Source: Acrocarpospora catenulata (GTDB lineage Bacteria; Actinomycetota; Actinomycetes; Streptosporangiales; Streptosporangiaceae). From it: DNA of 64,000 bases. The notes under the pieces are model-generated. The model ran no database searches. It saw only the letters and a program-made list of their open reading frames with translations, and had not been told where the DNA came from. The stretch is from positions 37,386 through 101,385 of the forward strand of contig NZ_JAHCST010000027.1 of NCBI RefSeq assembly GCF_018476525.1. Direction: 5' to 3'. Positions 50,394 through 58,742 of the stretch are shown here, piece after piece. Position numbers and translations under genes: made by a program. Numbering within the stretch: the stretch's first letter is position 1; every line of letters begins with the position of its first letter.

Positions 50394-50837
50394 TCAAGAA
50401 TGGTAGATCACCGCACGGCACAGATCGGCCCGGGACAGCGTGCCCACGAGGGTTCCGTCATCGACCACGGGAAGTCTTCGGATCCCGCGTTCGACCATCA
50501 CGATCGCCGCCCGGGCGAGTTCGTCGACCGGCCGGACCGTCGCCGTGTCCCGTACGACGAGGGGGTCGATGACGCGGTCGGCGAGGGCGCGGCCCCGCTC
50601 CAGGAAAACCCGGAACGCGTCGTGGAGCGTGCCACCGGCGGCGGTCACGTCGTCGAACCCGGGCAGCATGGCCCGCACCAGGTCCTCCTCGGCCAGTGAC
50701 CCGACGAACCGGCCCTCGTGGTCCACGACCATCAACTGGCCGACCTCCGACACGCTGACCACCTCAGCCGCCCGCCGGATGGTCGCGCCGAGCCGTATGT
50801 AGGCCGGGAAGGCCGTCATGACATCACTGACCAGCAC
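50394..50837 (-). CDS. CBS-pair protein
   Basis: The GTG start behind GGGAGGTTGC gives 147 residues with two CBS motifs: VSDVMTAFPAYIRLGATIRR ... GRFVGSLAEEDLVRAM, and ADRVIDPLVVRDTATVRPVD ... GTLVGTLSRADLCRAV. Such free CBS pairs bind adenosine nucleotides and regulate partners. It is the first gene of the unit that continues into the FHA-IDO fusion, overlapping its possible ATT start by 8 nt, so it is likely its regulatory partner. Confidence 0.88.
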   Translation of the reverse strand: MLVSDVMTAFPAYIRLGATIRRAAEVVSVSEVGQLMVVDHEGRFVGSLAEEDLVRAMLPGFDDVTAAGGTLHDAFRVFLERGRALADRVIDPLVVRDTATVRPVDELARAAIVMVERGIRRLPVVDDGTLVGTLSRADLCRAVIYHS

Positions 50838-50917
50838 GCAACCTCCCAGGTCCGCCCTGCGGTCGTCCCCGCGACAATCGCTTACCTGGCCGCTCATCCG
50901 AACAATCTCCCGCGAGT

Positions 50918-50946
50918 ATAGATCGTTACAAATGGGGTGTACACCC
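50918..50946 (-). promoter_or_regulatory. Putative promoter and palindromic operator of the CBS-IDO unit
   Basis: On the minus strand TGTACA (-35 like) and TATACT (-10 like) are separated by about 18 nt. A 12-bp perfect palindrome GGGTGTACACCC (50935-50946) overlaps the -35 element, so a repressor or activator could bind there. Assignment is by eye. Confidence 0.45.
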
Positions 50947-50963
50947 ACTGGGACGCGGTGCCT

Positions 50964-50981
50964 GCCCCGCTGGTGCGGGGC
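50964..50981 (-). terminator. Hairpin after the second response regulator gene
   Basis: GCCCCGC and GCGGGGC form a 7-bp stem with a 4-nt loop, 5 nt past the response regulator stop. It separates that operon from the CBS-IDO promoter. Confidence 0.7.
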
Positions 50982-50986
50982 TGTTT

Positions 50987-51658
50987 TCAGTACCCGGCCG
51001 GACGCACGAGTCCCGTCTCGTAGGCGTAGACCGCGGCCTGAGTCCGATCCCGCAGGCCGAGCTTGACCAGGATTCGGCTCACATGGGACTTGACGGTCTG
51101 TTCCGCGACGACCAGGCACTGGGCGATCTCCGCGTTCGACAGGCCCTGAGCGATCAGCGAGAGGACCTCGGTTTCGCGTTCGGTCAGGTCGCCGACGCGG
51201 TCCTTGAGCGGGGCGCGCCGAGCGCCGGTCACCCGGGAGAACTCGGCGATGAGGCGCTTGGTGACATTCGGGGCCAGGAGCGCGTCGCCCGCCGCCACCA
51301 CCCGTACGGCGTGGGCGAGTTCGGCGGCCGACGCGTCCTTCAGCAGGAACCCGGACGCCCCCGCGCGTAGCGCCTCGTACACGTACTCGTCGATGTCGAA
51401 GGTGGTCAGGACGAGCACCTTGACCGCCGCGCCGGGCGCCTCGGTGATGCGGCGGGTCGCCTCGATGCCGCCGAGCCCGGGCATCCGGATGTCCATCAGC
51501 ACGACGTCCGGCGCGAGTTCGGCGATCTTCGCGACGGCGTCGAGGCCGTCCACGGCCTGGCCGACGACCTCGATGCCGGGTTCGGCGTTGAGCAGCACCG
51601 TGAAGCCTTGGCGGACCATCATCTGGTCGTCGGCGATCAACACGCGGATGGTCGTCAT
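50987..51658 (-). CDS. NarL/LuxR-type response regulator (second system)
   Basis: The 223-residue product has the receiver domain (RVLIADDQMMVRQGFTVLLN; phospho-Asp in DVVLMDIRMPGLGGIEA) and a LuxR-type helix-turn-helix (LTERETEVLSLIAQGLSNAE, AEQTVKSHVSRILVKLGL). The ATG overlaps the kinase stop as ATGA, so the pair is translationally coupled. Target genes are unknown; the operon also contains an acyltransferase and a hydrolase upstream. Confidence 0.96.
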   Translation of the reverse strand: MTTIRVLIADDQMMVRQGFTVLLNAEPGIEVVGQAVDGLDAVAKIAELAPDVVLMDIRMPGLGGIEATRRITEAPGAAVKVLVLTTFDIDEYVYEALRAGASGFLLKDASAAELAHAVRVVAAGDALLAPNVTKRLIAEFSRVTGARRAPLKDRVGDLTERETEVLSLIAQGLSNAEIAQCLVVAEQTVKSHVSRILVKLGLRDRTQAAVYAYETGLVRPAGY

Positions 51659-52926
51659 GGGGCGTCCTCAACGGGCGTTCTGACGGGCAGGGTCGCGGTC
51701 ACCTCGTAGCCGCCGTCCGTGGTAGGGCCGGCCGCCAGTTCGCCACCCAGCATGGCCGTACGCTCGCGCATGCCCAGCAGCCCGTGCCCGGGACCCGTGG
51801 ACGGGGGTGGCGGCCGGTCGGGCGCGGTGTTGGTGATCTGGAGGACAAGCGCGTCGGTCCGGTACCCGATTTTCACGTGCACCGCCGCGCCGGGGGCGTG
51901 CCGCATCGCGTTGGACAGCGCCTCCTGGATGATGCGGAACGCCGACAGCTCGACGCCCGGCGACAGCGGGCGCGCCTCACCCGTGGTCTCGATGTCGAGC
52001 GCGAGACCGGCGCCGCGCGCGTTGGCGGCCAGTTCCGCCAACCCATCGAGGCTGGGCTGCGGCGCGTGTGGCGGCGTGTCCTGCGACCGCAGCACGCCCA
52101 GGACCCGCCGCAGTTCCGTCAGTGCTTCGACGGCGTTCTGGCGGATGCCGGCGAGGTTCTCGGTCAGCTCCTTCGGCGGGTCCTTCACCAGGTGCGGCGC
52201 GACCTGCGCCTGGATGGAGATCAACGTCATGTGGTGGGCGACCACGTCATGCAACTCGCGGGCGATCCGGTTGCGCTCCTCAAGCACCGTACGTCTGGCT
52301 CGCTCCACGGCCGTGAGCTCCTTCTGCCGGAACAGCCGGGCGCGGGCCACGCGCTCGCCGCGAAGCACGACGCCGATGCCCATCAGGGCGCTGACTGCCG
52401 CGCCGGTCACGACGACGGGTACGGCCATCAGGACTTCGTGCGGGCCGATGTTCGGGTTGACGACGTACACGCAGATCGGCCCGGCCAGGAGGGTGATCAG
52501 CAGCGTCTCGGCCACCACCCGGGGACGGACCCGCAGGGCCAGCAGGAACAGCACCCCGGCCTGCAACGCGATCAAATGGATGGACCAGGGGAACGCCATC
52601 CCTCCGTGCGGAAGCTGGCCGGGAACATCCCAGGACGCGGGGGCACGCTTCACGAGCCACGCGCCGATGACCATGATGGCGGTCGATGCCCACCAGGCCG
52701 GAATCGGGCGGACCATCGCGCCGACGAGCGCCGCCGCCTGGAACAGGGCGAGCACCGGGATCGCCGGGTCTACCGAGCCGTTGCCGGCGCCCAGGACCAT
52801 CAGCATCGCGAACACCACGACCAGGACGTGCGGCAGCCGGGCCAGCCAGCGTGGCCCGTCCATACGCGGCAGCGGATCGGCGGCCACCGTCCACAGGTCC
52901 GCGCGCAGGGTACGCCAGACCGTCAT
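51655..52926 (-). CDS. Sensor histidine kinase (second system)
   Basis: The ATG behind CGGGGGACGAA gives 423 residues. Four or five hydrophobic helices occupy residues 25-170 (VLVVVFAMLMVLGAGNGS, AGVLFLLALRVRPRVV). The HisKA_3 domain has the phospho-His in RNRIARELHDVVAHHMTLIS, and the ATPase domain has EALSNAMRHAPGA and GHGLLGMRERTAMLGGEL. This is the common five-helix NarX-like kinase type of actinomycetes; the signal is unknown. Confidence 0.94.
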   Translation of the reverse strand: MTVWRTLRADLWTVAADPLPRMDGPRWLARLPHVLVVVFAMLMVLGAGNGSVDPAIPVLALFQAAALVGAMVRPIPAWWASTAIMVIGAWLVKRAPASWDVPGQLPHGGMAFPWSIHLIALQAGVLFLLALRVRPRVVAETLLITLLAGPICVYVVNPNIGPHEVLMAVPVVVTGAAVSALMGIGVVLRGERVARARLFRQKELTAVERARRTVLEERNRIARELHDVVAHHMTLISIQAQVAPHLVKDPPKELTENLAGIRQNAVEALTELRRVLGVLRSQDTPPHAPQPSLDGLAELAANARGAGLALDIETTGEARPLSPGVELSAFRIIQEALSNAMRHAPGAAVHVKIGYRTDALVLQITNTAPDRPPPPSTGPGHGLLGMRERTAMLGGELAAGPTTDGGYEVTATLPVRTPVEDAP

Positions 52927-52963
52927 TTCGTCCCCCGTTGCCCCCTGGTGGCGAAGGTCCACC

Positions 52964-54088
52964 CTAGCCACGAGACACCGCCGATGTCAGGACGGGCCGA
53001 CGCTCCGTACCGCGAAACGCGGCCCAGCACACCAGCAACGCCGCCGCGAAAACCGGCAGCCAGGCCAGCCGGGCGAGCACCCAGCCCGAGCCGTCGGGGA
53101 CAGTATGCAGACCTGGCAGCGCCCCACCCATGGCCAGCGCGATCGCGGTCACCGCGATCATGGCGGTCTGATGCCAGAGGAAGATCGTCATCGCGGACAG
53201 GTTCACCAGAGCCACTGCGGCCCAGGCGGCGGGACGTCGCAGCACCCGGCTCAGCGGACCAAGCAGCAGCAGAGCCGCCCCGCACTGGGCGAGCCCGAAG
53301 GCGACGGCCGCGAGAGTCGGCGGATTGAGATTGGAGATCTCGGCACCAGGCACCCCGACCATGGCGGCCGGATAGCCGGCCCACCGGACGAGCCCGGCGG
53401 TCACGACCGCGCCACCGACCAGCAGCACCCATCCGGTCCTGCGGCTCCGCAGCCGGCCTCGGGCCCAAGCCGCGCCCAGGCAGTACGGCACCAGCCAGCC
53501 GGCCACCACGTTGACCCACCCGAGCCAGGCGGGGCCGCCCAGGCCGTACAGGACAAGGTCGACCAGCGCGACGGCGGCGACCGGCCAGAGCGGGTGCAGG
53601 CGGGTGACCAGCGGGGTCACCGCCGTCAGCGCCGCGAAGACGAGCAGGAACCACAGCGGGGACCACACCAGCTTGACCAGTGCGCGCACGGTCCCCAGGT
53701 CGGCACCGGCCGCGAGCATCACGCCCGCCGCCACGGCCCATACCGCCACGACGGCGGTGACCGGCCTGGACAGCCGGATGATCCGGGCGCCGAGCCACTG
53801 CCCGTACGTCCCGCCCCTGGCGCGGGCGGCGGTGTGACTCTTCGCGCCCATCTGCCCACCCACCAGGAAGAACACCGCAAGCGTCTGGAACAGCCAGGAG
53901 ACCGGAGCGAGCTGGGGCATGTACCGGAGAGGGCTGGCGGTGCGCAGGGTGCCACTGTCGGCGACCAGCGCGGTCACCAGCCAGTGGCCGAGTATCACGC
54001 CGAGGATGGCGAGAGCTCGCAGCGCGTCGGCCGTACGGTCACGTTCGGGCGGGGTCGCGGTCTCGATCCGCCGGATGATGTCACGCAC
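52964..54088 (-). CDS. Acyltransferase 3 family membrane protein
   Basis: The 374-residue protein has about ten transmembrane helices. The N-terminal signature of the acyltransferase-3 family is ADALRALAILGVILGHWLVT, with the conserved His in GHW. ARIIRLSRPVTAVVAVW and the late helix ALVNLSAMTIFLWHQTAMI also fit. These enzymes acylate sugars or cell-surface polymers using cytoplasmic acyl donors. Its start overlaps the stop of the hydrolase gene upstream by 8 nt, and the kinase follows after 37 nt, so all four genes form one operon. Confidence 0.88.
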   Translation of the reverse strand: MRDIIRRIETATPPERDRTADALRALAILGVILGHWLVTALVADSGTLRTASPLRYMPQLAPVSWLFQTLAVFFLVGGQMGAKSHTAARARGGTYGQWLGARIIRLSRPVTAVVAVWAVAAGVMLAAGADLGTVRALVKLVWSPLWFLLVFAALTAVTPLVTRLHPLWPVAAVALVDLVLYGLGGPAWLGWVNVVAGWLVPYCLGAAWARGRLRSRRTGWVLLVGGAVVTAGLVRWAGYPAAMVGVPGAEISNLNPPTLAAVAFGLAQCGAALLLLGPLSRVLRRPAAWAAVALVNLSAMTIFLWHQTAMIAVTAIALAMGGALPGLHTVPDGSGWVLARLAWLPVFAAALLVCWAAFRGTERRPVLTSAVSRG

Positions 54089-55010
54089 GACGTGCCACGA
54101 TCCGAGCGATGTTCTCCAAGGCCACGCCAGGTCTCAGGTAGTCACTGTGGCCGCCGTCTCCTGCCTCGAAGACCCGGGCGCCGAACTCAGGTGAGACCGG
54201 ATCGGTCCCGAATCCCACCCCGGCGAAGGGCAGCCGCGTGTGCGGCACGTCGGCGACCCAGTCGCCGCTGCTCCGACCGGCCCAGACGGTGGCCCGGGTG
54301 TCCAGCGCGGCGACGTTGTCCGCACCGACGCCCGGACTGCCACAGAGGAGGATGTCCGTGACGTCCAGCCCGTACGCGGCCTGCCCGCAGACGACAGAAC
54401 CATAGGAGTGACACACGACCGAGATCCGGGCGGCGGGCTTGGCCGCAGTCAACTCCCGTACGAAAGCCTGAAGGTCAGGGGCGGCCTGGACAGCGCGGCC
54501 GGTGGTCAGCGCCTCCAAGCTCACCGTGCTCGGCGTCGCGTACCCGAGCCAGGCGATGACCACGGACCGGTCACCGAGCGCCTGCCGCAGCCTCATCGAG
54601 CCACCTCGCAGGAGCCCGTACTTGTCGAGGTTGGTATCAGAGCCCGGGACCAGCACCACGATCCGCTCAGCCCCGGACAGATCGCCGAAGACCTCCACAG
54701 CGCGGCCCCCGTCGCGACCGTCGAAGGACAGAAACTGCCGCGCCGGATCCGCCATGGCACGCAACATCGCGGCCCGCCAGTGATCGCCGTGACCGGCGGC
54801 CATCCGCTCGGCCGCCCGAATGCCATCACGGCTGGCGGCGTACCGCTCGGCGAGTGCGGCAGGGGTCGCGGCCCGAAATGGGGGCAATGCGGCGGGCGTA
54901 GGCGCCGGGACCGCCGCTGGCCGGGCCGCACCCGACAAGGGCCCGGCCAGCGAGGCGGTGACGAGTGTGGAGAGCAGGGCGCGGCGCAGTCTGCGCAGGT
55001 GGGACGCCAC
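54081..55010 (-). CDS. DUF1023-type alpha/beta hydrolase, secreted
   Basis: A GTG start behind GGAAGGACCCC gives 309 residues with a signal peptide (SHLRRLRRALLSTLVTASLA). The alpha/beta-hydrolase part has RIVVLVPGSDTNLDKYG (oxyanion loop region), the nucleophile elbow in RISVVCHSYGSVVCG, and a late His in AGDGGHSDYLRPG. The elbow has Cys in place of the first Gly of GxSxG, which is usual for the DUF1023 group. It is the first gene of the acyltransferase-kinase-regulator operon and may edit the acylated surface product. Confidence 0.87.
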   Translation of the reverse strand: MASHLRRLRRALLSTLVTASLAGPLSGAARPAAVPAPTPAALPPFRAATPAALAERYAASRDGIRAAERMAAGHGDHWRAAMLRAMADPARQFLSFDGRDGGRAVEVFGDLSGAERIVVLVPGSDTNLDKYGLLRGGSMRLRQALGDRSVVIAWLGYATPSTVSLEALTTGRAVQAAPDLQAFVRELTAAKPAARISVVCHSYGSVVCGQAAYGLDVTDILLCGSPGVGADNVAALDTRATVWAGRSSGDWVADVPHTRLPFAGVGFGTDPVSPEFGARVFEAGDGGHSDYLRPGVALENIARIVARRA

Positions 55011-55140
55011 GGGGTCCTTCCGGGCCGGATTCTCGTACTGACGGCACCGAAACTTACGGATCACATCTCGTGGTCGTCCTCCCGCTTGAGAGCGCATCTC
55101 CCGCGTAGCTCTCCGGTATCAGGGGTATGGGTCAGAAAAT

Positions 55141-55157
55141 GCATGCACGTTGCATGC
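55141..55157. promoter_or_regulatory. Operator-like palindrome before vapBC-1
   Basis: GCATGCA and TGCATGC flank CGT as a perfect 7-bp inverted repeat. It is followed by TAGAGT (possible -10), which ends 6 nt before the antitoxin ATG, so the transcript may be leaderless. Antitoxin-toxin complexes normally bind such sites to repress their own operon. Confidence 0.6.
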
Positions 55158-55169
55158 TAGAGTGCCTGC

Positions 55170-55394
55170 ATGGGCATTATTCAGATCCGGGACGTCCCCG
55201 AGGCAACGGAACGGACACTGAAGGCGCGGGCCGAGCGGGAAGGCAAGTCGTTGACGGCCTACGTGCGTGACCTCCTGAACGAGGAGGCGGCCACTCCGGC
55301 ATTGGACGAGGTGATGGCCAAGATCGCCGCCGATGAACCGGTGCCGTACGACCCCGACTTCGTACGCGAGACGATGCGCGAGGGACGCCGGTGA
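55170..55394 (+). CDS. Ribbon-helix-helix antitoxin (VapB/FitA-like)
   Basis: The 74-residue protein starts MGIIQIRDVPEATERTLKAR and continues with AEREGKSLTAYVRDLLN, a ribbon-helix-helix fold with an arginine-rich first strand for DNA binding. The C-terminal part (FVRETMREGRR) is the toxin-neutralising tail. No ribosome site is visible before the ATG, consistent with a leaderless mRNA. It is coupled to the PIN-domain toxin through a GTGA overlap. Confidence 0.9.
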   Translation: MGIIQIRDVPEATERTLKARAEREGKSLTAYVRDLLNEEAATPALDEVMAKIAADEPVPYDPDFVRETMREGRR

Positions 55395-55804
55395 GCTTGG
55401 TCGTAGACGCCTCGATCGTGTTCCGCCTCCTGGCGAACGTGAAGGGCGACGATCGGCTCCGGCAGCGGCTGGCCCGCAAGGTACACGCCCCGGCCTTGAT
55501 CGATGTCGAGATCGCCTCCGTAGTGCGTGGTCACGTGATCACGAGCAAACCGGAGGTACGCATCTCCGAGGCGCGGGCTCAGATCATGCTGGAGCGCTAC
55601 ACCCAACTCAAGATCGTCCGCCACCCGATGCTGCCTCTCCAACCGCGCGTGCTGGACCTGCGGAACAACCTCACCGCCTATGACGGCATGTACGTAGCCC
55701 TAGCCGAACTGCTGGAGCTGCCGCTACTCACCGACGATGCCAAATTCGCCGGTTCGACGGGACATCGAGCGGAGATCCACCGCTACCCTCCGCCGCTGGC
55801 GTAG
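55391..55804 (+). CDS. vapC: PIN-domain ribonuclease toxin (VapC-like)
   Basis: The 137-residue product has the PIN active-site acidic residues: D6 in MSLVVDASIVFRLL, E39 or D37 in HAPALIDVEIASVVRG, D100 in NLTAYDGMYVALAE, and the late TDDAKF Asp. VapC toxins are Mg-dependent RNases that cut tRNA or rRNA. Length and motif order are typical. Its GTG start overlaps the antitoxin stop. Confidence 0.93.
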   Translation: MSLVVDASIVFRLLANVKGDDRLRQRLARKVHAPALIDVEIASVVRGHVITSKPEVRISEARAQIMLERYTQLKIVRHPMLPLQPRVLDLRNNLTAYDGMYVALAELLELPLLTDDAKFAGSTGHRAEIHRYPPPLA

Positions 55805-55840
55805 GTCACCGATTGCGCCCACGGTCCCGACCCGGACGGC

Positions 55841-55872
55841 GATGGCCCCGCCGGGCGACCGGCAGGGCCATC
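55841..55872. terminator. Terminator with GCGA tetraloop after vapC-1
   Basis: GATGGCCC/GGGCCATC and GCCGG/CCGGC, separated by one C-A mismatch, form a stem closed by GCGA, a GNRA tetraloop. It lies between convergent genes. Confidence 0.8.
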
Positions 55873-55880
55873 GGTAATCC

Positions 55881-56339
55881 TCAGTTGAACGGGTTGTCGT
55901 AGAACGCGGAATTGGTGTGGTACGTGCTGTTTGGGGGGTTGAAACGCACGCCGTCCACAGTGATTGTCACGTTGTTGATGGTGCCGCCAGGCGTTACCTC
56001 GCCGCTGAGGAGGGTGGCCTGGCCCTGGCACTGGGAGATCGTCACCGAGGTGCCGCCGCCCGGCAGCGGACTTCGCCAAGCACCGTTGACGGACGCGTAC
56101 AGAGTGGGCCGGCTGTAGCTGCCCTGCCAGCACACCGCGATCGAGTAGCGGTACTTGGCGTTGCCGTCGTCGAACGCGATCGTTCCGTACGCCCCGGACA
56201 GCTTGATGCCTTGTCCGTACACGTCGAGGCTCACCGTCATGTCGGGCCCGTACGTGGCGTGCGCCGGGGCGGACGGCACCACGAGCGCGGCGACCGCCGT
56301 CAGAGCAATCGTGAGAACGCGCAAGAAACGTGCCACCAT
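55881..56339 (-). CDS. Small secreted protein, function unknown
   Basis: The 152-residue product has a signal peptide (MVARFLRVLTIALTAVAALV, cleavage after APAHA). The mature protein is small, beta-rich and polar, with two cysteines (SIAVCWQGSYSRP, VTISQCQGQATL) likely forming a disulfide, and ends in NSAFYDNPFN. It resembles small extracellular proteins of actinomycetes without known function. It lies alone behind an AT-rich upstream region. Confidence 0.75.
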   Translation of the reverse strand: MVARFLRVLTIALTAVAALVVPSAPAHATYGPDMTVSLDVYGQGIKLSGAYGTIAFDDGNAKYRYSIAVCWQGSYSRPTLYASVNGAWRSPLPGGGTSVTISQCQGQATLLSGEVTPGGTINNVTITVDGVRFNPPNSTYHTNSAFYDNPFN

Positions 56340-56950
56340 TCTGGACCCTTTCTTTGACAGATGTTTTAAGGTGATTCTTTTGCTCGGCCTTTCATGCTGT
56401 CCAGTTGCCTAATATTGACAAATCTGTAACCTTCCCGAATTCGGGATGTTAGCTAGAATGCGCGTTTCGCGATCTCCCGGAAGCCCCTGACCTGCGGCAT
56501 CCCTGACGGCTTGGCCGCTGGTCGAACCTGGCCCGCATCGCGCTATAAAGCCTCGCTGCCTGCTCAAATGTCCAGAGGCCCCTCATGGGTCATGCTCATA
56601 AGAAGCCTTCCGGAAGCCGATTCCGGTTTCGGCCATGATTTATGGATGGCACGCTGCCGCGCTTTTCGGTCTAGCGCAGAACAGGCCCATGTCCACGACC
56701 TGAGCCCGTCCCAGCACAGCGCCGCCAAGCGTAGGAACCCGCATGCACGCCGCACGCCTTTCCCTGCGGCGCTGCCGCTTGATCTTCACTGCTGAGAGTC
56801 CTCACAAAAGATCGTGCCAAATATTGGCGGAGCGGTACGTGTCACGTCCCCTCCGGTGATCCCCTCACGCGAATCTGCGGTGTGGTGCCAGCGCCGATCT
56901 TCCGGCGCTGGTGGACGGACACAGGTCCGCCCATCGAGAGGAACATCAAC
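56340..56950. other. AT-richer divergent intergenic region
   Basis: This 611-nt region separates two secreted-protein genes and holds no convincing gene; short open frames in it lack ribosome sites and known motifs. TCCCGAATTCGGGA (56433-56446) is a perfect 14-bp palindrome about 95 nt upstream of the minus-strand gene and is a candidate operator. TTGACA occurs at about 56415 on the plus strand without a paired -10 at proper spacing. Confidence 0.5.
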
Positions 56951-58495
56951 ATGAAGCACATCCGCAGGATGCTTTACCCAGTCGCCGCCCTCGCGGCGAC
57001 GGCCCTGCCGCTGACGCTGTCCGACGCGGTGCTGGCCGGCGCCGCGCCGACCCAGGCCCACGCCGACCCAGCCCGCATGGTCGCACCGGATCCGGCCACC
57101 TGTCCGGAGCGAGTGGCGCTGGCCAACGGCGGCTTCGAACAGCCCGTCGTTAACGGCGGAGCGTGGGCTTTGTTCCCCGATGCCTCGCGGAGCGGCGCGA
57201 ACGCGGTACCAGGCTGGCGCACGACCTCCACCGATCACCAGATCGAGATCTGGAGCACCCGGATGGGCGTCCCGCCCGCCGAGGGAAAGCAGTTCGGCGA
57301 GTTGAACGCCACCCAGGTCGCGACCCTGTACCAGGACCGCCCGACCACGCCCGGGCAGAAGCTGTACTGGCGCCTGTCCCACCGCGGCCGTCTCGGGACC
57401 GACACGATGGCACTGGACATCGGTGATCCTGCTGGCCCGGCCCAGCAGGCGATCCTCTCCGACGGAACCGCGAAGTGGGGCACCTACACCGGCACTTACA
57501 CCGTGCCCGCCGGGATGACGACCACCAGGTTCGCCTTCCGCTCCATCTCCGCCGCCGGGGGAAACCCCTCCGTCGGAAACTTCCTCGACGACGTCTTCTT
57601 CGGCACGGCGCCGTGCGTGGTCGTGAGCAAGACCGCGAGTCCGCAGGGGCCGCTGAACGTCGGCGAAGAGATCACCTACCGGCTGACCTCGGTCAACAGG
57701 GGCGGCGGCGCAGCGGAGAATGTCCGCCTCACCGACACCGTCCCGGCGGGCACCACTTTCGTACCCGGCTCGCTCCAGGTCGTCAACGGCCCCAACAGCG
57801 GCCCCAAGACCGACCAGCCCGGCGACGACCAGGCCGACTTCGACCCCGCCACCGGCAAGATCACCATCACGCTGGGCAACGGCGCGACCGCCGCAGCCGG
57901 CGGCCAACTACCCAACAGTGACGACCTGCCCGACGGCACCACCGTCGAGTTCCGGGTCAAGGTCGGCCCGGCCGCCGCGGGTAAGCAGGTCACCAACCAG
58001 GGCACGGTCACCTATGAGAACCGGCTCGGCCCCGACCCCGAGCCGCTGACCTCCACCAGCGGCGACACCGTCACCGAGATCAACCCGGCCATCGACCTGA
58101 GCGTGGTCAAGACCGCCGAACAGACCCGGGTCACCGTCGGCGGGATGGTCAGCTACCACATAGCCGTCCGCAACGCCGGCCCGAACGACGCCACCGGCGT
58201 CGTGGTCAAGGACACGCTGCCTTCCGGGCTCACCCTCCTGTCGGCAACGCCCTCCACCGGCACGTACGCCGGCGACACCTGGACCGTCGGCACACTCCCC
58301 GCCGGCGCCACAGTCACACTGACCGTCCGGGCCAAGGCCACCACGGTCGCCGAAACCACCAACACCGCCACCGCAAGCGGCAAGGAACTGGAGCTCGACC
58401 CGTCCAACAACAGCGACAGCGTCAAGGTCTGCGTCGACCCCGCGCCTGCCTGCCCGTACTGCACGCCGGAGAACGCGCAGAAGAAGAAGGCCTGA
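56951..58495 (+). CDS. Secreted surface protein with N-terminal DUF642-like domain and two DUF11 repeats
   Basis: The ATG behind GAGAGGAACATCAAC gives 514 residues with a signal peptide (MKHIRRMLYPVAALAATALP). Residues 55-220 resemble a DUF642/galactose-binding-type module (ALANGGFEQPVVNGGAW, QFGELNATQVATLYQDRP). Two DUF11 (conserved repeat) domains follow: VVVSKTASPQGPLNVGEEIT ... LTDTVPAGTTF, and DLSVVKTAEQTRVTVGGMV ... VVKDTLPSGLTLLSATPST. The C-terminus has a CPYC motif and a Lys-rich end, with no LPXTG anchor. Such proteins are cell-surface or spore-coat components; the ligand is unknown. Confidence 0.85.
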   Translation: MKHIRRMLYPVAALAATALPLTLSDAVLAGAAPTQAHADPARMVAPDPATCPERVALANGGFEQPVVNGGAWALFPDASRSGANAVPGWRTTSTDHQIEIWSTRMGVPPAEGKQFGELNATQVATLYQDRPTTPGQKLYWRLSHRGRLGTDTMALDIGDPAGPAQQAILSDGTAKWGTYTGTYTVPAGMTTTRFAFRSISAAGGNPSVGNFLDDVFFGTAPCVVVSKTASPQGPLNVGEEITYRLTSVNRGGGAAENVRLTDTVPAGTTFVPGSLQVVNGPNSGPKTDQPGDDQADFDPATGKITITLGNGATAAAGGQLPNSDDLPDGTTVEFRVKVGPAAAGKQVTNQGTVTYENRLGPDPEPLTSTSGDTVTEINPAIDLSVVKTAEQTRVTVGGMVSYHIAVRNAGPNDATGVVVKDTLPSGLTLLSATPSTGTYAGDTWTVGTLPAGATVTLTVRAKATTVAETTNTATASGKELELDPSNNSDSVKVCVDPAPACPYCTPENAQKKKA

Positions 58496-58742
58496 CCTAC
58501 TGAGACCGGGGCAGGCCTGATCCCCGCCTTTCACGAATCATTGGTGTCGCGCACTGGCGCTGCCGCCAGAGGTGGCGGCGTCGGGTGGTTGCCGCAGGTG
58601 ATGAAGATGCCGGCCAGGGTCGGTGCCGAGCCTGGCCAGCTCGGCACCGGTCGGTCATGCGTGGCCCCCGGCCAGCAGGAAGGGGGCTTCGGCACCGGGC
58701 TCAGGCTCGATCCGCGAAGTAGCTGAAGCACGATCTATGGGG

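Noticed and set aside
58531..58731. Short minus-strand frame between the DUF11 and CAP-like genes
   Set aside because: It is Pro/Ser-rich without signal peptide, ribosome site or motif, and fits GC-rich intergenic noise.
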